Translations under genes and position numbers: made by a program | Notes under the pieces: generated by a model | What the model was told of the DNA's origin: nothing | What the model saw: only the letters and a program-made list of their open reading frames with translations | Databases searched by the model: none | NCBI RefSeq assembly: GCF_000744105.1 | Contig: NZ_JQLH01000001.1 | Coordinates: 1,736,001 to 1,800,000, forward strand | Source: Maribacter forsetii DSM 18668 | Lineage (GTDB): Bacteria > Bacteroidota > Bacteroidia > Flavobacteriales > Flavobacteriaceae | Direction: 5' to 3' | DNA: 64,000 bases | In this document: piece by piece, positions 44,001 to 52,200 of the stretch | Numbering within the stretch: the first letter of the stretch is position 1 | Layout: every line of letters starts with the position of its first letter

Positions 44001-47000
44001 GCAACCTAATACGGCTTGGAGACTTAGTTACCGTCAAGGTGACAACTGGATGGTAATTGAAGAAGGTGTTGGTGGTTGGATTGATTCTGGAATTTATGAA
44101 TGGGGAGGTAAAGGTCAAGAGCCAATTGAAGCTGATGGGTTCCGTATGCAATTATATAGTGATGGAGTAAATGACATTGTAAGTACCCATTTTAGGGCAA
44201 GAGGAGGGGCTTCATTAAGAATTGACGATACTGACCAACCTATAAAAGCTACATTGTTTCAGTATTTAATTGACGACGGTTCACCAGTTGCTGATTTTAC
44301 ATATACAGCAGATGAACTAGAAGTTACTTTTGATTCCTCGGATAGTACAGATGACAACGGTATTGTTGCTTATGCTTGGGATTTTGGTGACGGTGAAATT
44401 TCTGATGAAGCCAACCCTGTACATAATTATACTTCAGACGGTACCTATGATGTTACTTTAACACTTACTGATGCAGATGGATTAATGGATGTTCATTCAG
44501 AAACAATAACGGTTGAAGGAATACCTACAATACCAGTGGCTGTAGCTACATCAAATGTTACAACAGGTCCTGCTCCGCTAGATGTTCAGTTTACGGGTAG
44601 TGACTCTACAGATGATGTGGCGATTGTTAGCTATGCTTGGGATTTTGGCGACGGCGCAACTTCAACAGAAGAAAACCCGGAATATGAATATACAATTCCT
44701 GGAAATTATATAGCTACGTTAACGGTAACCGATGCTGATGGAAACGAAAACGAAACGACAATTAATATCTTAGCTAATGGTGGTGCTATCGATAATAATG
44801 CAAATGCAGGTGTTAATTTAGCCTTGTTGTCAGATGCTTCAGTAACTGGTTCATCAGAAGATGGTAGAGGAACGCCACAAGCTATTCTTTATGATCCTTT
44901 GGAAGAAAACTACTTTGTGGTTACTGATTTTAATGAATATGGTGTTGCCAATGCTGAAAATTTAGGTACCCCTAATGCTGATAATGGTTTTAATTGGCAA
45001 GTAGATTGGGCAAATAAAAAAGAAGTAAACTATATTACTTTTGGGGGCGTATACCCTAATCAACCACAACCTAATTCGTTATGGAGAATAAGTTATAGAA
45101 TTGGTAATGACTGGACAATTTTAGAAGAAGGTACTGGTGGATGGATTGATGCAGGAATCTTTGAATGGGGTGGTGCAACTATGGTACCGATTGAAATGGA
45201 CGGTTTAAGAGTTCAGGTATTTAGTGATGGTACTAATGATTTGGTAAGTATTCACCTAAGAGGTAGAGGTGGTATTTCAAATAGAATAGATGATAGCTCA
45301 ACTTTAACAAAAGCCACCTTAATACAGTATTTGCCTGATACAGGTGCTCCTGAAAGTGAGTTCGATTTTACAGTTAATAACTTAGAAGTAACTTTTGATT
45401 CGTCAGAAAGCGTTGACAATGTAGGTATTGTATCCTATACTTGGGATTTTGGTGATGGTAATGGATCAACAGATGCCAATCCAGTTCATACATATTCAGA
45501 ATCTGGTGCATATGATGTAACACTTACTGTAACAGATGAAAATGGTCTAAGTGATATTTCTGCACAGGAAATCACTGTCATGGAAGATGACTCTGTTCCA
45601 GTTGCGATTGCAGAATCTGATGTTAGTGTAGGTCCGGCGCCGTTAAATATTCAGTTCACGGGTAGCTCTTCTACTGATGACATTGGTATCGTATCTTATC
45701 TTTGGGATTTTGGGAATGGTGATACTGCTGACGTTGCTGATCCTAATTATAGTTATATTACAGCAGGTAATTATAATGTAACCTTGACAGTTACAGATGC
45801 CGATGGTAATACTAATGTAGATGAATTATCTATTTTAGCTAGTGGTGGGGCGGTTGATAATAATCCAAATTCAGGTTTAAACCTTGCGCTATTGCCAGAT
45901 GCTGTTTTAAGTGGTTCTTCTGAAAATGGTAGAGGTACCCCACAAGCTATACTCTATGATCCATCTAAGGATGATTATTTTGTAACTACTGATTTTAACG
46001 AATATGGTGTTACTCGTGGTGAAAATTTAGGGACTCCGCTTGTAGATGATGGTTTCTTATGGCAAGTAGACTGGGCGGCAAGAAAAGATGTTAACTATAT
46101 TACATTAGGTGGTGTGTTTGACAATCAGCCGCAACCTAATTCTTTATGGCGTATTAGTTACCGTATTGGAAATGATTGGACCATTTTAGAAGAAGGTGTT
46201 GGTGGTTGGATCGATTCTGGCATATTTGAATGGGGAGGTATAACACAAGTTCCGCTATCTATTGACGGATTAAGAGTTCAAGTTTATAGTGATGGTGTCA
46301 ATGATCTAATCAGTATTCACTTAAGAGGTAGAGGTGGTGTGTCAAACAAAATAAACGATAGCGCCACGGAAACAAAGGCTACGCTGATTCAATACTTACC
46401 GGATACAGGAGCTCCTGAAAGTAATTTTGAATATGTTACAAATGATCTTGAAGTTGATTTTGACGCTACTACTAGTACTGACGATGTTGGTATAGTTTCT
46501 TATGAATGGGATTTTGGAGATGGTAATACGTCAACTGAAGAAAACCCAACAAATGTTTTTATCAGTTCAGGTTCCTATAGTGTTATGTTAACGGTTACCG
46601 ATGCTGATGGTTTAAGTGACACTTCTACTCAGATCATTAATTTAGGTGCACCAGATAATCAAGCGCCAGTTGCAAATATTGAAACTAGCTTAATTACGGG
46701 TTCTGCTCCACTTACTGAAGATTTTATAGGTAGCAATTCAACTGATGATGTGGCAGTAGTTTCTTACAGTTGGGATTTTGGAGATGGTAATTCATCTACT
46801 GAGGCTGATCCTACATATATTTATACGCAACCAGGAAATTATACGGCAACTTTGACGGTAACTGATGAACAGGGGTTAACCGATCAAGCATTTGTTGATA
46901 TCATAGTAACAAGTGACCAACCCGATAATACACCAAATGCGGGTATTAATATAGCATTATTACCAGATGCTACAGTAACAGGTTCCGTTACTAATCCAAG

Positions 47001-49059
47001 GGGAACAGTACAATCTATATTATATGATCCGTCTAGGGATGACTATTTTGTACGTACAGATTATAATGAATATGGTACCCCTGTTAATGCTAATTTAGGA
47101 ACACCGGATGTTGATAATGGCTTTAGATGGCAAGTTGATTGGGCTTCAAGGAAATTAGTGAATTATATCACCTTTGGTGGAGTGTATGCTAATCAACCCC
47201 AGCCAAATTCTTTATGGAGAATTAGCTATCGTGTAGGTAATGATTGGATTATTTTAGAAGAAGGTGTTGGTGGTTGGATCGATGCTGGTATATTTGAATG
47301 GGGTAGTGAAGAACAAGCACCTATTCTAATGGACGGATTAAGGGTTCAAGTATATAGTGACGGAGTCAATGATCTTGTTAGTATTCATTTGCGTGGTCGC
47401 GGTGGAGTTTCCAATAATATAGATGATAGTGCAACGGAAACTAAGGCAACCTTGATACAGTACTTGCCAGATGGAGGTGCTCCAGAAAGTGATTTTGATT
47501 ATACTATTAATGAACTTCAAGTAGATTTCGATTCTTCTGCTAGTATGGATGACAATGGTATTGTATCCTATTTATGGGATTTTGGAGATGGAAACACCTC
47601 TAATGAACCAAATCCAATTCATATATATGCTGCTTCTAACACTTATAATGTGTCTTTAACGGTTACAGATGCAGATGGTAAAGTAGATACTTCCGCAGCT
47701 AATATTTCTGTGGTTGGTAATGGGATTCCGATTGCAATTGCAAACGCTGATGTTTTAGAAGGTGTAGCGCCATTGACAGTTATTTTTGATGGTAGTGAGT
47801 CTTCAGATGATAATGGTGTTGTATCTTATTTATGGGACTTTGGTGATGGTGAAAATTCAAATGAAGTTGACCCTGTACATACTTTTGATGTGGTTGGTGA
47901 GAATACAGTTACATTAACTGTTAGTGATGCAGAAGGACAAACACATAGTACTACATTAACAATTACTGTGAACGAACCAAATACGGCACCAGTCGCAATA
48001 GCTAACGCAGATATTGTATCTGGTGAAGCACCACTCACTGTGTCTTTTATTGGTAGTAACTCAACAGATGATATAGGTGTAACTTCATATGCTTGGAATT
48101 TTGGGGATGAAGGTACGTCAACAGAAGCAGATCCAGTGTTTGTTTTTGAATCTGCAGGTATTTTTGAGGTAACCTTAACGGTTACAGATGAAGAAGGTTT
48201 AACTGATATGACAACGTTGACTATAACGGTTGAAGAGGGTATAGTTGTAAACGAAGCTCCAGAGGCAATAGCGAACGCAGATATAATTTCAGGAGAAGCG
48301 CCACTTACTGTATCTTTTGTTGGTAGTACTTCAACAGACGATGTGGGTATAGTTACTTATGCCTGGGATTTCATTGATGGAGGTACCTCTGCAGAAGCTG
48401 ATCCAGAATATGTTTTTGACACAGCAGGTGTATTTGAGGTAACCTTAACAGTAACAGATGAAGAAGGTTTATCTGATACCACAACTGTAACGATTACAGT
48501 TGAAGAGCTTGCTATTATGAATGAAGCTCCAACAGCTATAGCTAGTTCTGATATTATTACAGGTGAAGCGCCATTGACAGTACTTTTTGTTGGGAGTGCT
48601 TCGGTAGATGATACTGGCATAGTGTCTTATGATTGGGATTTTGGTGATGGTGGTACTTCAACAGAAGCAGATCCAGAATATATTTTTAATACAGCAGGAG
48701 AATTTGAGGTCATCTTAACTGTAGAAGATGTTGAAGGTTTAACTAACAGTACAACCATTACCATTACAGTTGAGGATAATGAACCTCTTGATGTAGAATT
48801 AGATATGGTTTTATCACCTAACCCATCAATAGATTTTGTAGAAATAACATTGAATGGTATTGTATCAGAAGACGATATTGTTGGATTTACGCTACATGAC
48901 TCTGCTGGTAGGTTAATTAAACAATATCTTCCTGAAGAGATTTCAACAAGCGGTACATATATCATTGATTTGGAAATTTTAACCACCGATGTTTATGTGG
49001 TTACAGTAGTACTTAATAATGGTGAGCTAGTTTCCAAAAGAATGATCTTGAGAAAATAG
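41032..49059 (+). CDS. Giant PQQ-type dehydrogenase / diheme cytochrome c / PKD-repeat protein with type A T9SS signal
   Basis: A 2675-residue exported multidomain protein. ATG 41032 is chosen because it opens a signal-like stretch (residues 1-36); the frame is open from 40981. Order: a PQQ glucose/sorbosone-dehydrogenase-like six-bladed propeller (about 45-490; AHRGGALEFGDDGFLYVAIG, GSRSPHRMSKDSETGLIYIG); a diheme c-type region (about 500-805) with CLSCH (Cys633-His637) and CAYCH (Cys715-His719); then 12 PKD domains (each with the WDFGDG-type turn) interleaved with four copies of a ~185-residue discoidin-like module (at 896, 1253, 1608, 1964). The last ~90 residues (from about 2584, SPNPS ... 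KRMILRK) are a type A T9SS sorting domain. It should be secreted, or displayed on the surface, after heme attachment in the periplasm. The substrate and electron acceptor are unknown. Confidence 0.9.
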   Translation: MIKKITTSFRNAKNLLLTAGVVGAVAVFMSFSPMFFGPGLTEAQPYVAFGDTNFPDLTVSTEPYEVAFEGLTFDYPLTFNPVPGQERIIVGQLDGNIYWFQDDQNVTNKQLIVDFSEEVGSAAGTRTNGQIEVWDGGLLGLELHPDFGTAGSNYVYIYYTTESETGDDTLANSEDGGTFGCDIQEFHDNYIHLERFEVDPVNLTFIQGSREILIRRRMLNTAHRGGALEFGDDGFLYVAIGEQGRAISSQEMTENIDGGILRIDVDMDITRSHVPRRKMPDDIGAVEEITGQNYYIPNDNPFLSPTGETFEEFYAIGSRSPHRMSKDSETGLIYIGDVGLSTHDEINVLSAGANFGWPLFEGAVEGPENGCGITSLLNDMEHQEPLTAFSRLDAGSIIGGHVYRGAEFTSHYGKYITADYITRKILEVDISSGDVSTLGTLDLRPISFGEDAGGDIYYLLAGEGLQLLRFVEPGVVSGVPETLTETGAFTDVENLVVKESFLPYDLIDPFWSDGAQKKRWMAIPNDGNPDTADEQINYSENGIWEFPVGTVMIKHFDYPIDEDNPEITQKVETRFSIKNSNENWTFLSYKWNAAQTDADLINMSNGDTLDVQVAMNDGSTNTITWQYPSTSDCLSCHNSVSKGTLGPRTRNLNSDFDYSDVGGVLGNQLVTLSELGFIEETITDGDTPGFLKHTSINDEEASLDDRARSYLDLNCAYCHRSDNNLRADFDLRLANSLIETNLLTASIAEPIEEMSADQKIVFVGDASKSQIFHRANSITPGVMMPLVAKGQVDEAGVALLEEWINNLLIPPTPVITADKTLGNIDIAFNFTGNESSDDQSIDSYEWTFGDGGTSAEVDPDHIYTVPGVYSVTLAVTDNDGQTESKSIEITVTGGAVDNIADENVNIALTNDAIIYGQIHGEEGRGVPQDILYDPSTNDYVVATDWNEFGVLQYHDSGTLPIEEAITWRVDWLNKKLVNYITFGGTYPNQPQPNTAWRLSYRQGDNWMVIEEGVGGWIDSGIYEWGGKGQEPIEADGFRMQLYSDGVNDIVSTHFRARGGASLRIDDTDQPIKATLFQYLIDDGSPVADFTYTADELEVTFDSSDSTDDNGIVAYAWDFGDGEISDEANPVHNYTSDGTYDVTLTLTDADGLMDVHSETITVEGIPTIPVAVATSNVTTGPAPLDVQFTGSDSTDDVAIVSYAWDFGDGATSTEENPEYEYTIPGNYIATLTVTDADGNENETTINILANGGAIDNNANAGVNLALLSDASVTGSSEDGRGTPQAILYDPLEENYFVVTDFNEYGVANAENLGTPNADNGFNWQVDWANKKEVNYITFGGVYPNQPQPNSLWRISYRIGNDWTILEEGTGGWIDAGIFEWGGATMVPIEMDGLRVQVFSDGTNDLVSIHLRGRGGISNRIDDSSTLTKATLIQYLPDTGAPESEFDFTVNNLEVTFDSSESVDNVGIVSYTWDFGDGNGSTDANPVHTYSESGAYDVTLTVTDENGLSDISAQEITVMEDDSVPVAIAESDVSVGPAPLNIQFTGSSSTDDIGIVSYLWDFGNGDTADVADPNYSYITAGNYNVTLTVTDADGNTNVDELSILASGGAVDNNPNSGLNLALLPDAVLSGSSENGRGTPQAILYDPSKDDYFVTTDFNEYGVTRGENLGTPLVDDGFLWQVDWAARKDVNYITLGGVFDNQPQPNSLWRISYRIGNDWTILEEGVGGWIDSGIFEWGGITQVPLSIDGLRVQVYSDGVNDLISIHLRGRGGVSNKINDSATETKATLIQYLPDTGAPESNFEYVTNDLEVDFDATTSTDDVGIVSYEWDFGDGNTSTEENPTNVFISSGSYSVMLTVTDADGLSDTSTQIINLGAPDNQAPVANIETSLITGSAPLTEDFIGSNSTDDVAVVSYSWDFGDGNSSTEADPTYIYTQPGNYTATLTVTDEQGLTDQAFVDIIVTSDQPDNTPNAGINIALLPDATVTGSVTNPRGTVQSILYDPSRDDYFVRTDYNEYGTPVNANLGTPDVDNGFRWQVDWASRKLVNYITFGGVYANQPQPNSLWRISYRVGNDWIILEEGVGGWIDAGIFEWGSEEQAPILMDGLRVQVYSDGVNDLVSIHLRGRGGVSNNIDDSATETKATLIQYLPDGGAPESDFDYTINELQVDFDSSASMDDNGIVSYLWDFGDGNTSNEPNPIHIYAASNTYNVSLTVTDADGKVDTSAANISVVGNGIPIAIANADVLEGVAPLTVIFDGSESSDDNGVVSYLWDFGDGENSNEVDPVHTFDVVGENTVTLTVSDAEGQTHSTTLTITVNEPNTAPVAIANADIVSGEAPLTVSFIGSNSTDDIGVTSYAWNFGDEGTSTEADPVFVFESAGIFEVTLTVTDEEGLTDMTTLTITVEEGIVVNEAPEAIANADIISGEAPLTVSFVGSTSTDDVGIVTYAWDFIDGGTSAEADPEYVFDTAGVFEVTLTVTDEEGLSDTTTVTITVEELAIMNEAPTAIASSDIITGEAPLTVLFVGSASVDDTGIVSYDWDFGDGGTSTEADPEYIFNTAGEFEVILTVEDVEGLTNSTTITITVEDNEPLDVELDMVLSPNPSIDFVEITLNGIVSEDDIVGFTLHDSAGRLIKQYLPEEISTSGTYIIDLEILTTDVYVVTVVLNNGELVSKRMILRK
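43717..47469 (+). repeat. Four-copy discoidin-like module array inside the giant gene
   Basis: Copies lie at about 43717-44271, 44788-45336, 45853-46401 and 46921-47469, with a period near 1.07 kb; each gap holds two PKD domains. Each copy shares 'ILYDP..dyFv.tDfNEYG', 'WQVDWA..K.VNYITFGG', 'QPQPNSLWRISYR' and 'GGWIDsGIFEWG'. Copies 2-4 are close to each other and copy 1 is more divergent. The DNA differs at many synonymous positions even where the protein is identical. Confidence 0.9.
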
Positions 49060-49440
49060 AAGTTTAGATATTCAATGAAAGCCGTATTTCTACATTGTAG
49101 AAATACGGCTTTTTTTATATTTTAAAAATCAAATATTATTTTTAAAAGTAATAGGAATATTTTTCTGTAAACCCAAAATTAAATTAATGCCGGTATCATT
49201 ACAGCATTAAAAAACATTTAATGGGTGTATTTACTTAATAAATCCCTTTTGTAGGTATTTATACTATTTTGTCGATTAATTATACTAAATCTTAATATTT
49301 AGGGTTTATTTTGTCGTATGGTGGAAGACAAGTATTATGGAGTTTAGGGTGTAAATATCCTATTAATTGTAGTATGGTCTAAAAGCCTGAGTTTAAAATT
49401 TTACGAAGAGTTTAATCTAGCCATCAAAAATCAATAAAAC
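49060..49440. other. Spacer with terminator and short direct repeat
   Basis: A 381-base gap. It begins with the giant gene's terminator (49078-49112). The rest is AT-rich, without an ORF I trust, and should hold the promoter of the HAD gene. The 10-mer TATTTTGTCG occurs twice (49265-49274 and 49307-49316), which may be a regulator site or a pair of degenerate -7 elements. Confidence 0.5.
49078..49118 (+). terminator. Strong terminator after the giant gene
   Basis: A perfect 16-bp stem (49078-49093, AAAGCCGTATTTCTAC, with 49097-49112) closed by a 3-base loop ATT and followed by T residues. Confidence 0.93.
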
Positions 49441-51489
49441 TTGAACAATACAATACAAAAAATTAAGGGTAATTCTAAAATAAAGACTGTCTTTACCGAT
49501 CTCTTTGATACTTTGATTCATCGTTCAGTCCATCCAAATTATGTATATAGAATTTGGGCAAAGTTTCTGATAAGAGATTTAGGATTAAGCATAGATATAA
49601 ATACTTTATTTAAAATCAGGGCAGATGCAACGGCTAAGTTGGCAGAAGATATGAAACTTAGCAAAGTAGAGGTTCCTTATCACTTGGTTATGAAAGATGT
49701 ATACCATAGATTGGTGAATTCTGATATTTTGAATGATTTGGACTGGGATTCCTTCTTTTATTATACTCAAGAGGCAGATTATAGAAGTGAAACTTCAGTT
49801 CAATTTTTAAATATTTCTTTGGTTGAAGGGCTTAAAAAGTTAAAAGCAGAGAATTATAAGATATACATCGTTTCAGATTATCACTTACCAAAAACGATAA
49901 TTGTAAGATTGTTGGATCATCATGGTATAACATCTATTTTTAATGAAGTTTTTATTTCATGCGATTTAGAAAAAAGTAAGGAAAGCTCCGGTAATATTTA
50001 TCCATTGGTATTAGAGAAAACGGGTTCGGTAGCTGAACATACTGGCATGATGGGAGATAATAAAGTTAGTGATGTAATTAATGCAGCAAAACATGGTTTA
50101 CATGGGCATTTTCTAAAGCACTACGCTCACAAATACAGAAATAAGAAAAACTTATTCGGTAGTATTAATACAGAATTTAAAGACGCATGTAAAAAAACGG
50201 AAAAGTCTTGTAAAAAAAGTGATTTTCCGTTTAGTGAATATATTATTCATTTTTACTTTTTTACAGAACGTTTATATAGTGAAGCAAAAAGAAAAGGAAT
50301 TAAAGATTTGTTCTTTTTAGCGCGCGAAGGTCATTATCTAAAGCAGTTATTTGATACGTATCAAAAATTTAATGGACTAAAAGAAGAAGATTTTATTCAA
50401 ACCCATTACTTTAAAGCTTCTAGACATTCAGCAAAACAAGTTTCTCTTAAACCAATTGAAGAAGAAAAATTTGCACCTATAAAAAAGAACTATGATGTAA
50501 TGACAACTACCCAGTTTCTACAATCCTTTAATATTGAAGAGGAGGGAATATTGGCAATTGCCTCAGAAGTTGGCGTAGATAAAGATGAGCAAATTGAAAA
50601 TTTCAGTACATCGGAAGTTGTTACAAAATTACGAGCTAACGACCGTTTTAAAGAAGCTTATGAGTTACATAGGGTAGGGCAGCGCGATGCTTTTAATAAT
50701 TATTTGAATTCATTTAACGTCGATTTCAAGGCAGATGGTATGGCTTTAGTGGATGTTGGTTGGGGAGGTACCATGCAAGAATGTATATACCAATACTTAA
50801 ATTGCGAAGTGCCGGTTACCGGTTATTATATTGGCTTACGTGAAATATATACTATAGAAAGTAAAACAAAGAGATATGGTCTTAATTTCACAGTATATCC
50901 AAAAAAAGGATACTCTGATCATATTCTTCAGGCAAATGGTCAATTGTATGAACAATTGTTGGCTGCACCTCATGGTAGTACTTTAGGCTACAGCAATGAT
51001 CCTGAATCTCCCACGATAGAATACCATGAACCTAATGAAAAAAGAGTATTCGATGATTTTATATCGCCTATTCAGGAATTTATGGATACACAGTTTATGG
51101 AACTGATGAAATCCTTGGAAGGACTTACCTATTCGGATATCATGGTGCAGGAGTATATCACAGCACTTGCATTGAGACTAGGACTGTTTACCAATAGGAA
51201 AAAATTGAAATTCATACAATTGATCTCAAAAGGATTTTACCAAAATGTTGGAGGAAATAAAGTTGGTATGGCGTATGATCCAAGCCAATTGTCTAAATCA
51301 AAATTACAGCTCTTAAAAGAATTTATATGGAGTCCAGAGAAGATCTTTAGATACTTAGTTAAAGTAAAACCATTTTTATATGATAAAAAAATGGCATGGA
51401 TGGGCTGGACGGTGAGTAGTACGTATTATTATATTAGATTTAATAAATACATTAAAAAAAGAATTTTCACTAAAGATTTAATTAATTAA
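49441..51489 (+). CDS. Large HAD-superfamily protein (COG5610-like), surface-polysaccharide associated
   Basis: A 682-residue cytoplasmic protein with an N-terminal HAD domain (residues 1-220): motif I FTDLFDTLIH with nucleophile Asp20, motif II YIVSDYH and motif IV GMMGDNKVSDV. The usual acid/base Asp at +2 is Phe22, with Asp23 one place later, as in the 'DxFDTL' subgroup. The remaining ~450 residues (FFLAREGHYLKQLFDTYQ; GMALVDVGWGGTMQECIYQYL) match the large COG5610-type HAD proteins found in polysaccharide and glycosyltransferase loci. The function is unknown. The start is TTG at 49441, directly after an in-frame stop. The gene stands alone between two terminators and faces the polysaccharide cluster tail to tail. 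Confidence 0.75.
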   Translation: MNNTIQKIKGNSKIKTVFTDLFDTLIHRSVHPNYVYRIWAKFLIRDLGLSIDINTLFKIRADATAKLAEDMKLSKVEVPYHLVMKDVYHRLVNSDILNDLDWDSFFYYTQEADYRSETSVQFLNISLVEGLKKLKAENYKIYIVSDYHLPKTIIVRLLDHHGITSIFNEVFISCDLEKSKESSGNIYPLVLEKTGSVAEHTGMMGDNKVSDVINAAKHGLHGHFLKHYAHKYRNKKNLFGSINTEFKDACKKTEKSCKKSDFPFSEYIIHFYFFTERLYSEAKRKGIKDLFFLAREGHYLKQLFDTYQKFNGLKEEDFIQTHYFKASRHSAKQVSLKPIEEEKFAPIKKNYDVMTTTQFLQSFNIEEEGILAIASEVGVDKDEQIENFSTSEVVTKLRANDRFKEAYELHRVGQRDAFNNYLNSFNVDFKADGMALVDVGWGGTMQECIYQYLNCEVPVTGYYIGLREIYTIESKTKRYGLNFTVYPKKGYSDHILQANGQLYEQLLAAPHGSTLGYSNDPESPTIEYHEPNEKRVFDDFISPIQEFMDTQFMELMKSLEGLTYSDIMVQEYITALALRLGLFTNRKKLKFIQLISKGFYQNVGGNKVGMAYDPSQLSKSKLQLLKEFIWSPEKIFRYLVKVKPFLYDKKMAWMGWTVSSTYYYIRFNKYIKKRIFTKDLIN

Positions 51490-51502
51490 ATGTTAAAAAT
51501 AG

Positions 51503-51537
51503 AAAAGCCGTATTGTTATTTTGCAATACGGCTTTTT
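51503..51537. terminator. Bidirectional terminator between the HAD gene and the polysaccharide cluster
   Basis: A perfect 13-bp stem (AAAAGCCGTATTG 51503-51515 with 51524-51536) and 8-nt loop. A and T tracts on both sides let it end transcription from either direction. The stem core AAAAGCCGTATT resembles that at 49078. Confidence 0.9.
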
Positions 51538-51549
51538 AAATACTAATGC

Positions 51550-52200
51550 TTATACGGCACTTACTTCCTTAAATGACCGTATTAAGCTTTGTGGTGAGTT
51601 TAATGCGTTAAAACAACTGTTAGGGTGTATATTTAAACCGTTATCAATAAGCCCAACAGTATGCCACCCTAAATATGCAGGTGTAATAAAATCTTTCTTG
51701 AAATTGTCCCCAAAATAATAATAGTTAGAGACCTTCAGATCTTTCTCTACCAATTTGAAGTTTCTTTTACTAGGTTTTTCGGTACCTACACTTTCAGAAA
51801 TAATACAACAATCTATATATTTCCAAATGCCTAGTGCCTTTAACTTATTTGATTGTGTAACGGTTCTGCCGTCAGTGATAATTCCAATTTTACCTTGTTT
51901 GTTCTTAATATCTTGAATGAGTTCCAAAACGCCTGGAAAAGGCTTTATTTGAGGAAAATGATTTCTATATTGGAATAATAGATATTCTATTGAAACATCG
52001 TATTTGTCAGATAAATATAAAAAGGGATTATCTCCATTTCTATAAATTGAAAATACATGGTTATAGAGAATTTCTGTTTCTTTCTCACTAAGCTCTGAAC
52101 AAATATGCCAATAGGCAGATTTTAAATAATCTATTTCATTATATAAGGTATCATCTAAATCAAATACCAGAGCTGTAGATGTATCAATCTTTATATCCAT
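51550..52200 (-). CDS. HAD-IA family hydrolase, probable sugar or nucleotide phosphatase
   Basis: A 216-residue HAD hydrolase with the complete catalytic set: LVFDLDDTLY with Asp14 and Asp16, GIITDGRT (motif II), Lys in ESVGTEKPSKRNF (motif III) and YYFGDNFKKDF (motif IV). A helical cap lies between motifs I and II (residues 20-100). It is the last gene of the polysaccharide cluster, and its start overlaps the ATP-grasp gene by 17 bases, implying coupled expression. It may remove a phosphate from an intermediate used by the ATP-grasp enzyme; this is inference. Confidence 0.88.
   Translation of the reverse strand: MDIKIDTSTALVFDLDDTLYNEIDYLKSAYWHICSELSEKETEILYNHVFSIYRNGDNPFLYLSDKYDVSIEYLLFQYRNHFPQIKPFPGVLELIQDIKNKQGKIGIITDGRTVTQSNKLKALGIWKYIDCCIISESVGTEKPSKRNFKLVEKDLKVSNYYYFGDNFKKDFITPAYLGWHTVGLIDNGLNIHPNSCFNALNSPQSLIRSFKEVSAV

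Noticed and set aside
43459..48780. Regularly spaced repeats that might be a CRISPR array or a tandem DNA repeat
   Set aside because: The repeats are protein domains in one reading frame with synonymous differences, and spacing is 0.25-1.07 kb; there is no short direct repeat with unique spacers.
51521..51718. A 65-codon plus-strand frame after the HAD gene
   Set aside because: It starts inside the bidirectional terminator and is antisense to the HAD phosphatase gene.
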